Assembly: GCA_900547465.1 (NCBI GenBank)
Contig: URHJ01000002.1
Coordinates: forward strand, 1 to 64,000
Length of the DNA: 64,000 nucleotides
DNA from: an uncultured Mycoplasmatota bacterium
GTDB taxonomy: Bacteria > Bacillota_I > Bacilli_A > RF39 > UBA660
Direction: 5' to 3'
Positions 42,258 to 52,019 of the stretch are shown piece after piece. The translations under genes and the position numbers were made by a program. Below the pieces are notes generated by a model. That model saw nothing but the letters and a program-made list of their open reading frames with translations. It was not told where the DNA came from and searched no databases. Each line of letters opens with the position of its first letter. Positions within the stretch are counted from its first letter, which is position 1.

Positions 42258-44597
42258 ATGTCTATTAAATGTAATGCAATATTAGAAAGTTTGAAAGATG
42301 ATGATAAATTACTTGTAATACCTAATTTTTTGAAATTACAATTTTTAAGAGAAAATAAAGAATTAAGACAAATAAAATATATGACATTAGAAGAATATAA
42401 AAGTCATTATTTTTTTTCGTGGAATGATAAAACACTAGATTATTTAATGTCTAGGTATGGTTATCATTTAGATTTTTGTAAAATAATTCTTAATAATTTG
42501 TATTTTATTGATAGTGATAGGGAATATTCTAGTGAAAAATTAAATTTATTAAAGAAAATAAAAATAGATTTAGATAGTAAGAAACTATTACAATATGATA
42601 GTATGTTTAAATCTTTTATTAAGAATAAAAAAATACTTGTTTATGGCTATGAAACATTAGAGAAGTATGAAGAAGAAATGTTTGATAATGCTACTATAAT
42701 AAAGTTAGATGTTTTAAACACTACTCCAAATGTAATTGCATGTAAGAGTTTAGAAGATGAAATTATCTATATTTGTGAAGAAATACTAAAGTTATATAAA
42801 AATGAAGTACCTCTTTCTAGAATATATTTGGGAAATGTTCAAAAAGATTATTTATATTTGATTTATAAGATGTTTTCTTATTATAAAATACCAATTAATA
42901 TTAATATGCAGGAATCTATATATGGTACTAATATTGTAAAAGAATATTTAAAGTCAGGTAAATTTCCTGGATTTGTTAATTCTGTTGTTCAGAAGTTAGT
43001 TGGAGTTTGTTCTTCTTTGGTTGGACTTGAGGATAGTAAAAATTATAAGAGTTTATTAATTGACAAACTTAAAAATACTAAGCTAAGTAGTCCAAAATAT
43101 ATAGATGCAGTACAAACACTAGATAAATTAGAAATTATTCCTGAGGATTGTTACTTATTTGTATTAGGCTTTAATCAAGATGTACTTCCTAAAACATATA
43201 AAGATGAAGATTATATATCAGATAGATTAAAAAATGAAGTTTTACTTTATACAACAAAAGAGAAAAATATAAGAGAAAGAGAATGGACTATAAAACTTAT
43301 TTCTAATATTAAAAATTGTACTTTACTTTATCATGAGAGAACTAATTTTCAAGAGTTTTTACCATCTAGTTTAATTTCTGATTTAGGATATAAAGTTATA
43401 AATTATTCTAGTGATATTACTAATAGTGATATTTATAACAAACTAAAACTTGGAGCATGTTTAGACACATATTATAAATATAAAGAAAAGTCTGAATCTT
43501 TAATACCTTTAGTTAGTCATTATGATATACCGTACAACACATATGATAATAAATTTACTTATTTTAATAAAGAAAAGTTATATAATTTTATAGATCATAA
43601 ACTAAGAGTTAGTTATACTTCACTTAATAGTTATAACTTGTGCCCATTTCAATACTATATTAACTATATATTAAGGATTGATCCTTTTTCTAAGAACTTT
43701 TCTACTGAGATTGGTAATTTATTTCACTATATTTTTTCTATTATGGATAGCGAACACTTTAACTTTGAAAGAGAATGGGATAATTATATAGAAAAATTAG
43801 AATTAAGTATATCTGAGAGGTTCTTTTTAGATAAATTGAAAACTAATTTGGAAAATGATATTGAGCTTATTAAAGATCAAGATCTTTTAACTAGATATAA
43901 GAATAAATTATATGAAAAGGAAGTTGATATTTTCCTTGATAAAGCTATTAAAACAGTATTTACTGGTAAGATTGATAAAGTAATGTACCAAAATATAAAT
44001 GGTTTTACAGAACTTAGTATTATTGATTATAAAACTGGTAGTTTGCATGGTGATTTTTCTTTAATGAAATATGGACTAAATATGCAATTGCCAATTTATT
44101 TATATTTGATAGAACAATCTGGTTTATTTGAAAATCCATTATATAGTGGTGTTTATTTACAGAAAGTATTATATCCTAGATATAAATTTGATGCATCTAA
44201 GGATTTGAAAAGGCAAATGATTGATGATTTGAAATTAGTTGGTTATTCTACTGATAATATGGAAAGACTTTCAAATTTTGATAAAACATATGAAAATAGT
44301 GAACTAATTAAAGGAATGAAGCTTAATAAAGATGGTTCTTTCTATTATAGAAGTAAGATTCTTTCTGATCAAACTTTTACTAATTTGATAGATTATACAA
44401 AAAAGACTATTTCTGATACTACTGATAAAATATTAGATGCTGACTTTAAAATTGAACCTAAGGTTATTGATCAAAAAAACTTATCTTGTGTTTATTGTAA
44501 ATATCAAGATTTATGTTTTAAGACAAATAAAGATTTAAAGTACTTAGAAAAAGTAAATGACTTAGACTTTCTAGGAGGTGATAGTAATGGCAACTAG
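42258..44597 (+). CDS. addB: AddB/RexB-type nuclease subunit (short)
   Basis: 779 residues. The C-terminal PD-(D/E)XK nuclease domain carries FTGKIDKV, SIIDYKTG, and the four cysteines that hold an Fe-S cluster in AddB (C in YNLCPFQYY, about residue 461, and CVYCKYQDLC, about 744-753). The N-terminal helicase-like half shows no Walker A P-loop in my reading, as in RexB-type proteins, and the total is well below the 1100-1200 residues of classical AddB. Pairs with addA directly downstream (overlap 11 bases). Role: processing DNA double-strand ends for RecA recombination. Confidence 0.85.
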   Translation: MSIKCNAILESLKDDDKLLVIPNFLKLQFLRENKELRQIKYMTLEEYKSHYFFSWNDKTLDYLMSRYGYHLDFCKIILNNLYFIDSDREYSSEKLNLLKKIKIDLDSKKLLQYDSMFKSFIKNKKILVYGYETLEKYEEEMFDNATIIKLDVLNTTPNVIACKSLEDEIIYICEEILKLYKNEVPLSRIYLGNVQKDYLYLIYKMFSYYKIPININMQESIYGTNIVKEYLKSGKFPGFVNSVVQKLVGVCSSLVGLEDSKNYKSLLIDKLKNTKLSSPKYIDAVQTLDKLEIIPEDCYLFVLGFNQDVLPKTYKDEDYISDRLKNEVLLYTTKEKNIREREWTIKLISNIKNCTLLYHERTNFQEFLPSSLISDLGYKVINYSSDITNSDIYNKLKLGACLDTYYKYKEKSESLIPLVSHYDIPYNTYDNKFTYFNKEKLYNFIDHKLRVSYTSLNSYNLCPFQYYINYILRIDPFSKNFSTEIGNLFHYIFSIMDSEHFNFEREWDNYIEKLELSISERFFLDKLKTNLENDIELIKDQDLLTRYKNKLYEKEVDIFLDKAIKTVFTGKIDKVMYQNINGFTELSIIDYKTGSLHGDFSLMKYGLNMQLPIYLYLIEQSGLFENPLYSGVYLQKVLYPRYKFDASKDLKRQMIDDLKLVGYSTDNMERLSNFDKTYENSELIKGMKLNKDGSFYYRSKILSDQTFTNLIDYTKKTISDTTDKILDADFKIEPKVIDQKNLSCVYCKYQDLCFKTNKDLKYLEKVNDLDFLGGDSNGN

Positions 44598-47500
44598 ATG
44601 GACACCAGAACAGTTACAAGCAATAGAAGAAGATGGTACTAATATTATTGTATCAGCGGGGGCAGGTAGTGGTAAAACAGCTGTTCTTACAGAAAGGGTG
44701 CTTTCTAAAATTAAAAATGGTATTCATATAAATGAATTACTTATTATGACTTTTACTAATGCAGCAGCTAAAGAAATGAAAGATAGAATTAGGAAAAAGT
44801 TGAAGAAAGAAGGATTAACTGAAGAAGTTAACTTGATTGATTCTGCATATATTACTACGTTTGATAGTTTTTCATTATCTATTGTTAAGAAATATCATTA
44901 TATATTAAATATAGGTAAAAATATAATGATATCAGATAATGTTGTGCTTAATATGGAAAAAACTAGAATCATGGACGATGTCTTTAATTCATTCTATGAA
45001 AATGATACAATTGGGTTTAAAAATTTTGTTTTTAATTTTTCATATAAAGATGATACTGATTTAAAAAGAATGTTACTTAAATTATCTGATAAGTTAGATA
45101 TGAAGTATGATAAGAATACTTATTTAGATAATTATATTGATGAGTATTATACTGATTTAAGAATAGATAAAGATATAGCTATGTTTTTTAATAGAATAAG
45201 AGACTATATTAAAGATATAGAAATTATTTTAAATGAAACTGGTCATTATGTAGATGGTAGTTATATAGAAAAATGTTATGAGAAATTAAATAAATTACTT
45301 CATAGTGAAAGTTATGATGATGTAGTAGCTTCTCTTGATTTTACTTTTCCTCGTTTACCTAAAGATTCTAGTGAAGAGGCTAAAGCATTAAAAAGTAAAA
45401 TTAGTGCAATTATTAAAGAAATTAAAAAAATGTGTATATATGAAGATAATAATGAAATAAAAAAAGAGTTATTATCTACTAAGAGTGATGTTTCTGTAAT
45501 TATAGAAATTTTAAAAGAATTTGATAGACGTTTTACAAATTCTAAATTAGAAAAGGGTATGTTTTCTTTTTCTGATATTAGTAGAATGGCAATTGAGATT
45601 GTTTCTAAAAATATAGATATAAGAAATGAATTAAAAGATTCATTTAAAGAGATTATGGTTGATGAGTATCAAGATACAAATGATATTCAAGAATATTTTA
45701 TTTCATTAATTTCTGATCATAATGTTTATATGGTTGGTGATGTTAAGCAATCAATTTACAGGTTTAGAAATGCTAATCCATATATATTTAAGAATAAATA
45801 TGATAAATATAGTATGAAAGACGATGGTATTAAAATTGATCTTGTTAAGAACTTTAGATCTAGAGATGAAGTTTTAAGTAACATTAATCTTATTTTTGAC
45901 TTTTTAATGAATGATGATTATGGTGGTGCCAATTATAAAGAAAGTCATAGAATGGTTTTTGGAAATAAGACTTATTCTGAAGAGGGAATGACTGAACAAA
46001 ATTATAATTTAGATATTTATACATATGAAGAAGAACAAGGCTTTTCTAAAGCAGAACAAGAAATATTTGCAATAGGACATGATATCTTAGATAAAATTAA
46101 TAATCATTACTTAATATTTGATAAAGATGAGTTAATAATTAGAGAAGCTAAGTTTTCTGATTTTGTTATCTTATTAGATCGTTCTAGTGATTTCGATTTA
46201 TATAAAAGTATATTTGAATATTTATCTATTCCTCTTAATGTATATAAAGATGAAGAAATAAAAAATGATTACGATATTTTAATTATTAGAAATTTATTAA
46301 AATTGGTTAAAGCAATTGATACAGAAGAATATAATGAAGAATTTAAGTATGCGTTCTTATCTGTTGGAAGAAGTTTCTTATTTAGACTTAGTGATGACGA
46401 ATTGTTTGACTTTTTCTTAAATAATTCATTTAAAGAATCTATTATATATCAAAAAGTAAGTGAAGCTTATGACTATTACTATGAATTATCTTTTAAGATG
46501 TTTTTTATAAAATTACTTGAAATATTTGATTATGAAGAAAAAATATTAACAGTTGGAAATGTAGAAATGTTAAGAGTTAGGGAAGAGTATTTTTATCATT
46601 TATTAGAGAATTTAGAGGCTGAAGGAAAAACAATGGAAGACTTTATTGAATATTTGGATACAGTTTTTGAAAGTGATGATAAAGTTACTTTTTCAGCAAA
46701 TAATAGTTCTAGTGATTCTGTACAGATAATGACTATTCATAAATCTAAGGGGCTTGAATTTCCAATTTGTTACTTTGCAGGATTTTATAAGAATTTCAGT
46801 TTTAGAGAGTTAAATGAATCTATTTTATATCATAATGATTATGGAATTATTACTCCTTACTTTAATGAATATAGTAAAGATACTATTTACAAATATTTAA
46901 TGAGTAAGCAAGTAAGAAGTGAAGAAATATCAGAAAAAATAAGATTATTTTATGTAGCAGTTACAAGAGCAAAAGAAAAGATGATAATATTAATGCCTAA
47001 TGTAGAAGAAGAGATTAATAAGAACTTAATAGTTGATTATGATCGAAAAAATATTAAATCTTTCTATGATATGATGAAGTTAGTTTATGAAGATGTAGAG
47101 CCATTTGTTAAGAATATTAAAATCTCTTGTACTAAGGATTATTTAATTAATAAGAGTACGCTTGATTATCATGATTTGATAGATACTGATACCTTAGTAA
47201 TTGATGATGTAGAAATAGATAAAACTTTAGTTAAAGAAGAAAGATTTTCTAAGAATGGATTATCTATTGTTAGTGTAGAAGATAAAGAAAAAATGGAATT
47301 TGGTACAAAGATACATGAAATATTAGAGTTTATTGATTTTAAGAATCCAAACTATGATAATATGGATCCATTTATAAAGTATAAAATAACTAATTTTATA
47401 AATAGTGATATTATAAAAAATAATTTAGATAGTAAGTTCTATAAAGAATATGAGTTCTGTTATTTAGAAAATGATGTATTTAAACATGGTATTATTGATT

Positions 47501-47679
47501 TAATGATAGAAAATGATAATGAAGTGATTATTATTGATTATAAGTTAAAAAATACAGATGATGAGGCTTATTTAAAACAACTTGCTGGATATAAAAAATA
47601 TATTTCTAGTTGTACTTTAAAGAAAGTTAGTACTTATTTATATTCTATTATTGATAGTAAATTTACTTTATTAAAATAA
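44587..47679 (+). CDS. addA: AddA helicase-nuclease subunit
   Basis: 1030 residues. UvrD-type helicase: Q motif WTPEQLQAIE, Walker A SAGAGSGKT, FTNAAAKEMKDRI, VDEYQDTN, GDVKQSIYRFRNA, IMTIHKSKGLEFP and VTRAKEK. A C-terminal nuclease domain ends with HGIIDLMI and IIIDYKLKN. The motor subunit translocates on DNA and cuts one strand; together with AddB it is the Firmicute counterpart of RecBCD. ATG 44587 behind AGGAGGTG, overlapping addB's end. An in-frame GTG at 44578 is less likely. Confidence 0.94.
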   Translation: MATRWTPEQLQAIEEDGTNIIVSAGAGSGKTAVLTERVLSKIKNGIHINELLIMTFTNAAAKEMKDRIRKKLKKEGLTEEVNLIDSAYITTFDSFSLSIVKKYHYILNIGKNIMISDNVVLNMEKTRIMDDVFNSFYENDTIGFKNFVFNFSYKDDTDLKRMLLKLSDKLDMKYDKNTYLDNYIDEYYTDLRIDKDIAMFFNRIRDYIKDIEIILNETGHYVDGSYIEKCYEKLNKLLHSESYDDVVASLDFTFPRLPKDSSEEAKALKSKISAIIKEIKKMCIYEDNNEIKKELLSTKSDVSVIIEILKEFDRRFTNSKLEKGMFSFSDISRMAIEIVSKNIDIRNELKDSFKEIMVDEYQDTNDIQEYFISLISDHNVYMVGDVKQSIYRFRNANPYIFKNKYDKYSMKDDGIKIDLVKNFRSRDEVLSNINLIFDFLMNDDYGGANYKESHRMVFGNKTYSEEGMTEQNYNLDIYTYEEEQGFSKAEQEIFAIGHDILDKINNHYLIFDKDELIIREAKFSDFVILLDRSSDFDLYKSIFEYLSIPLNVYKDEEIKNDYDILIIRNLLKLVKAIDTEEYNEEFKYAFLSVGRSFLFRLSDDELFDFFLNNSFKESIIYQKVSEAYDYYYELSFKMFFIKLLEIFDYEEKILTVGNVEMLRVREEYFYHLLENLEAEGKTMEDFIEYLDTVFESDDKVTFSANNSSSDSVQIMTIHKSKGLEFPICYFAGFYKNFSFRELNESILYHNDYGIITPYFNEYSKDTIYKYLMSKQVRSEEISEKIRLFYVAVTRAKEKMIILMPNVEEEINKNLIVDYDRKNIKSFYDMMKLVYEDVEPFVKNIKISCTKDYLINKSTLDYHDLIDTDTLVIDDVEIDKTLVKEERFSKNGLSIVSVEDKEKMEFGTKIHEILEFIDFKNPNYDNMDPFIKYKITNFINSDIIKNNLDSKFYKEYEFCYLENDVFKHGIIDLMIENDNEVIIIDYKLKNTDDEAYLKQLAGYKKYISSCTLKKVSTYLYSIIDSKFTLLK

Positions 47680-47706
47680 AAAAGATACTTGGTAGGTATC
47701 TTTTTT
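47677..47706. terminator. Shared terminator between addA and the minus-strand M23 gene
   Basis: 8-bp stem AAAGATAC / GTATCTTT with loop TTGGTAG and A/T runs on both sides, so it can act in both directions. It lies at the convergent junction. Confidence 0.75.
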
Positions 47707-48313
47707 AGTAGAAATTTAATGGATTAATACTATGACCACCATAGTATGGATATCCGTCCCATATCGAATAGTGAAGATGTACTCCAGTAGCAAGACCGCT
47801 TCTTCCCATGATTCCAATTACTTGTCCTTTTGAAACTTTATCTCCTTCTTTTACAATTTTTTGAGATAAGTGACAATATAGTGAGTAATAACCGTTATCT
47901 TGTTTTATAACATAATAGTTACCACCATCCCATTTATAGGCGCTAGTAACAACTGTACCAGAAGATGCTGCATATATATTATAATCTCCATTTGTTGGTA
48001 CGATATCAATAGCAGGATGAGAAGATGAATAATAAGTACTTAAATAGTATTCGCTAGCAGCAGGCCAGCCCCAACTTAGATCTTTATGATAAGCTAATTC
48101 ACTAGAAACTTTGTCCATACTAGAAGAGTTATTATAATAAGTATCAACTTCAGCAAGATTTAGATTTAGGGAGTTAGCATTACTAGGAGCTAAAATATAG
48201 TTTATAATTGCTTCTTCATATTGGAGTAATAATCCCATTACTATTAAGACAATTCCAAATGTTACAGTAGTTTTTATAAGTTGTTTTTTTAAAATTTGAA
48301 TTTTTCTTTTCAT
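47705..48313 (-). CDS. M23-family (LytM-type) peptidase, membrane anchored
   Basis: 202 residues. One N-terminal membrane helix (TVTFGIVLIVMGLLL), a short spacer, then the LytM zinc domain: HPAIDIV with His and Asp of the HxxxD motif, and HLHYSIWDG with the HxH pair. Expected to cut peptidoglycan cross-links outside the cell, or, if inactive in part, to regulate such cutting. The start is moved to the Met at 48313 because AGGAG lies just upstream; the frame extends 14 codons beyond. Confidence 0.88.
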   Translation of the reverse strand: MKRKIQILKKQLIKTTVTFGIVLIVMGLLLQYEEAIINYILAPSNANSLNLNLAEVDTYYNNSSSMDKVSSELAYHKDLSWGWPAASEYYLSTYYSSSHPAIDIVPTNGDYNIYAASSGTVVTSAYKWDGGNYYVIKQDNGYYSLYCHLSQKIVKEGDKVSKGQVIGIMGRSGLATGVHLHYSIWDGYPYYGGHSINPLNFY

Positions 48314-48432
48314 AAATTTCTCCTCAAGCTCTTTGTGTTGCATATTATAACTCAAAACGTATATTTTGTAAAGGAATACTTTTCTTTCTATCTACTTTAT
48401 GTTATACTTTTTAGGTAGAAAGAAGGAATTAT

Positions 48433-50046
48433 ATGAAGACATTTATATTTGGACATAAGAAACCTGATACGGATTCAGTTATGTCAGCTATTGGATTATC
48501 TTATTTGGAAAATGAATGTGGTAATCATACAGAACCTAGAGTATTAGGTGCATTAAATAAAGAAACAAAATATGCTTTGGATCATTTTGGATTAGATGAA
48601 CCTAATTATTTAAATGATGTAAAATTACAATTAAAAGATGTTTCTTATCATAAAGGATTCTTTGCAAATGAAAAAGATTCTATATATAAAGGTTATCAAA
48701 TGATGATAGAGGAAGGATTAACTGGACTTCCTATTGTAAAGAATAAAAATGATTTTACAGGACTAATTACAATTAAAGATTTATCACGTAATATGTTACA
48801 TGAAGAAGGAAATGTATTAGATACTAATTATGATAACATTTTAAATGTATTAGATGGAGAAGAAGTATTAAGATATGATGATGAAGTTAAAGGTAATATT
48901 TTAGCAGCTGCATATCGTAGTACTACATTTATTGAAAATATTAATTTATCTAGTGATGATATTTTAGTAGTAGGAGATCGTCATAGTATTATTGAATATG
49001 CTGTAAAAAGTAAAGTTAAACTTTTAATTATTACTGGTAATGGACAAGTAAAAAGTGAACATTTAGATATGGCAGAAGAAAACAAAGTTAATATTATTCG
49101 TACTAGCTTAGATACTTATCATGTATCAAGAATTCTTTCACTAGCTAACTACATTAGAACAATGATAAGAAGTTATAATCCAGCTAAGTTCTTAGATACT
49201 GATTACGTAGATGATTTTATTGATATTAATAATAAATTAAAACATACAAATTACCCAATTGTTGATAAAAATAATCATTGTTTAGGATTATTACGTTTAA
49301 CTGATTTATCTGAGAAAAATCCTAAGAAAGTAATGCTTGTTGATCATAATGAAAAGAAACAAAGTGCTGATGGTATTGATGAAGCTGTAATTGTTTCAAT
49401 GATTGATCATCATAACTTAGGAAGCATTACAACAAATATGCCTGTTGATTTTAGAAATATGGCAGTTGGTTCAACTTGTACTATTTTATATATTTTGTAT
49501 AAAGAAAGAGGGGTTGAAATACCAAAAAATATTGCGGGAGCACTACTTTCAGGAGTTTTATCTGATACATTGATTTTAAAAAGTCCTACAACTACAGAAG
49601 TTGATCGTGAAGCTGTTGAGGAATTATCAAAAATAGCGGATGTAAATTATAAGACATATGGTATGGATATGCTTAAAGCTGGTACTAGCTTAGAGGGTAT
49701 GAGTAAAGAAGATGTTTTATATAATGACTTTAAACTTTATACGGTTGGAGAAAAAACTTTTGCTATCGGACAATTCTTTACAATGAATTTTGATGAAATA
49801 AAATCAGAGATGGACGAATATATTAAAGTATTAGATGATGTAGCAACAGCTAATGATTATGATTTCTTAGCATTGTATGTTACTGATATTATAAAGAATG
49901 GTTCTTACATTTTATATAATACTAAAGCACAAGATAAGGTAGAAGTTTTATATAGTAATGAAGTTTCTGAAGGATATTTCATTGATGGTTGTGTTTCACG
50001 TAAGAAAAATGTAGTTCCAATCGTTATGGAAATGTACGAAAGTTAG
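48433..50046 (+). CDS. ppaC: Manganese-dependent inorganic pyrophosphatase with CBS and DRTGG domains
   Basis: 537 residues, family II (DHH-type) pyrophosphatase hydrolysing PPi to two phosphates. DHH half split around the insert: HKKPDTDS at the N-terminus, then two CBS domains (TGLPIVKNKNDFTGLITIKDL; NYPIVDKNNHCLGLLRLTDLSE) flanking a DRTGG-like segment, then VDHN (about 306) and IDHHNLGS (about 325), GALLSGVLSDTL, and the DHHA2 domain. CBS-PPases are regulated by adenine nucleotides and diadenosine polyphosphates, known for the family. RBS AGAAGG. The DUF368 gene starts 8 bases downstream. Confidence 0.93.
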   Translation: MKTFIFGHKKPDTDSVMSAIGLSYLENECGNHTEPRVLGALNKETKYALDHFGLDEPNYLNDVKLQLKDVSYHKGFFANEKDSIYKGYQMMIEEGLTGLPIVKNKNDFTGLITIKDLSRNMLHEEGNVLDTNYDNILNVLDGEEVLRYDDEVKGNILAAAYRSTTFIENINLSSDDILVVGDRHSIIEYAVKSKVKLLIITGNGQVKSEHLDMAEENKVNIIRTSLDTYHVSRILSLANYIRTMIRSYNPAKFLDTDYVDDFIDINNKLKHTNYPIVDKNNHCLGLLRLTDLSEKNPKKVMLVDHNEKKQSADGIDEAVIVSMIDHHNLGSITTNMPVDFRNMAVGSTCTILYILYKERGVEIPKNIAGALLSGVLSDTLILKSPTTTEVDREAVEELSKIADVNYKTYGMDMLKAGTSLEGMSKEDVLYNDFKLYTVGEKTFAIGQFFTMNFDEIKSEMDEYIKVLDDVATANDYDFLALYVTDIIKNGSYILYNTKAQDKVEVLYSNEVSEGYFIDGCVSRKKNVVPIVMEMYES

Positions 50047-50054
50047 GAGAAGTT

Positions 50055-50918
50055 ATGAAAAAGAATATATTATTAGTTATTAAGGGGTTCATTATGGGTA
50101 TTGCTAATATTATTCCAGGAGTTAGTGGTGGTACACTAGCTCTAATATTAGGAATATATGAGGACTTTATAGGAGCAATTAGTCATTTCTTTAGTAATTT
50201 AAAGAAAAATATTTGTTTTTTAATTCCTATTGCTATTGGTATGTTACTTGCGATAGCATCGTTAAGTAGAGTAATTGATTATTCTTATAAACATTTTCCA
50301 ATTCCTACTAGTTTATTTTTTGTAGGACTTGTACTTGGCGGTATACCTATGTTAGTTGGAAAAGTACGTGGTAAAAAGGAAGTTAAACAAGCTTCTAGTT
50401 ATGTAATTTTTGCTCTTACATTCTTATTAGTAATGGTAATGGCTTGTTCTGATTTTATATTTGGTGAAGGTCTTAAAGTAAGTTTTGCTAATATGGGATT
50501 AGTTCAATATTTATTATTATTTATTGTTGGAGTAGTAGCTGCTGCTACTATGGTAATACCAGGTGTTAGTGGTTCACTAGTTTTAATGTTACTTGGTTAT
50601 TATTATCCTGTACTTACAGTTATAAAAGAATGTACAAAATTACAAAACTTAGGTAGTAATATAATTATATTAGGTGTATTCGGAGTAGGTGTATTACTTG
50701 GAATAGTACTTATTTCTAAATTAATAGAATTCTTATTTCAAAAATATGAAACAAAAACTTATTTTGGTGTTTTAGGATTTATAGTAGCATCTGTTCTTGC
50801 TATACCTATATCAACATTATTAAGTATAAAAGTTACATTTAGTGTAATACAGATACTAATTGGAATAGTATTCCTAGTTATTGGTTCTATTATTAGTTAT
50901 AAATTAGGAGGCGAATAA
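50055..50918 (+). CDS. DUF368 family membrane protein (undecaprenyl-phosphate translocase type)
   Basis: 287-residue polytopic membrane protein of the DUF368 family, with two inverted halves each carrying the motif: GIANIIPGVSGGTLALILG near the N-terminus and TMVIPGVSGSLVLMLLG at about 170. DUF368 proteins (PopT) have been described as flipping undecaprenyl phosphate back to the cytosolic face. UppP, which makes undecaprenyl phosphate outside, is encoded 2 bases later. RBS AGGAGA. Confidence 0.85.
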   Translation: MKKNILLVIKGFIMGIANIIPGVSGGTLALILGIYEDFIGAISHFFSNLKKNICFLIPIAIGMLLAIASLSRVIDYSYKHFPIPTSLFFVGLVLGGIPMLVGKVRGKKEVKQASSYVIFALTFLLVMVMACSDFIFGEGLKVSFANMGLVQYLLLFIVGVVAAATMVIPGVSGSLVLMLLGYYYPVLTVIKECTKLQNLGSNIIILGVFGVGVLLGIVLISKLIEFLFQKYETKTYFGVLGFIVASVLAIPISTLLSIKVTFSVIQILIGIVFLVIGSIISYKLGGE

Positions 50919-50919
50919 G

Positions 50920-51750
50920 ATGGTAAAATTAATTGAATATTTGCTTCTTGGAATATTACAAGGTATTACAGAACCTATTCCAGTATCTAGTAGTGGGCAT
51001 TTATTAATATTACAAACTATAATTGAAAAATTCCATCAAGGTTTGGATATTAATTTTGAAGTTTTAGCGACTATTACAAATTTTGGTAGTTTGATTGCTA
51101 TTATCATTATATTTTGGAAAGATATTGTTAGTTTGGTTGAATCATTCTTTAAATATATTTTCAAAAAAGATAGAAGTAAGAAAGTTTCTAACGATTTTAG
51201 TTATTGTTTAAAAATAATTATTGCAACTATTCCAGCAGGAGTTATGGGACTTGTTGTGACTAAGTTAGGACTTTTAGCTAAATTAGAAGAGAATGTAAAA
51301 TTTATTGGTTTAATGTTACTTTTGACAGCTCTTTTCTTATTTTTAATTAGAAACTTTAAAGGAAAAAAGGATAGAGACAAAATTACATTTATGGATTCAG
51401 TGGTAGTGGGTTTATGTCAAATGATTAGTATAATTCCTGGCATTAGTCGTTCTGGAGCAACTATTGTAGGTGGTATGTTTAGGAATATAAAAAGAGAAAG
51501 TGCATTTAATTTCTCATTTATATTGTATATTCCAATTTCTATTGCTACATCTATTTTAGGGGTTAAAGATTTATTTGATATGACTATTTCAACTGGTGAT
51601 ATGATTCTATATATTATCGCAGCACTTATGGCTTTAATATTTACATATATCTTTACTAAATGGTTTAGTAAAATTGTTAAAGAAGGAAAGTTAATTTATT
51701 TTTCTATCTATTGTGTAATTTTAGGATTTATAGTTATTTTATTCTTATAA
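50920..51750 (+). CDS. uppP: Undecaprenyl-diphosphate phosphatase UppP (BacA)
   Basis: 276-residue membrane phosphatase that removes one phosphate from undecaprenyl diphosphate in the lipid-carrier cycle of cell wall synthesis. Signature GILQGITEPIPVSSSGHL, with the catalytic Glu, and the second motif PGISRSGATIVGG. Eight or so membrane helices. Co-transcribed with ppaC and the DUF368 gene. RBS GGAGGCG. Confidence 0.95.
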   Translation: MVKLIEYLLLGILQGITEPIPVSSSGHLLILQTIIEKFHQGLDINFEVLATITNFGSLIAIIIIFWKDIVSLVESFFKYIFKKDRSKKVSNDFSYCLKIIIATIPAGVMGLVVTKLGLLAKLEENVKFIGLMLLLTALFLFLIRNFKGKKDRDKITFMDSVVVGLCQMISIIPGISRSGATIVGGMFRNIKRESAFNFSFILYIPISIATSILGVKDLFDMTISTGDMILYIIAALMALIFTYIFTKWFSKIVKEGKLIYFSIYCVILGFIVILFL

Positions 51751-51764
51751 TAAAGATATTAATT

Positions 51765-51793
51765 ACAGTACTTATTTTTAGTGCTGTTTTTTT
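51765..51793 (+). terminator. Terminator after uppP
   Basis: 7-bp stem ACAGTAC / GTGCTGT (one G-T pair) with loop TTATTTTTA, then seven T. Confidence 0.8.
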
Positions 51794-52019
51794 GTTTGAT
51801 AATATTCTAAATTATATTTTTAAGTTAAACAATTATAACTATAAAAATATGTCTTTTGTATAATGATAGTTTACATAAATATTGATGAACTAGGCAAATC
51901 GTGATATAGTGAAAATAGAGATAAATATTTCAAAAATATTAGATATTATGCGGAATATTAGTGGTAAAAGAAGTAGCTATTTAGTAAATAAAAAATTAAT
52001 AATACATATAGAGGTTATT

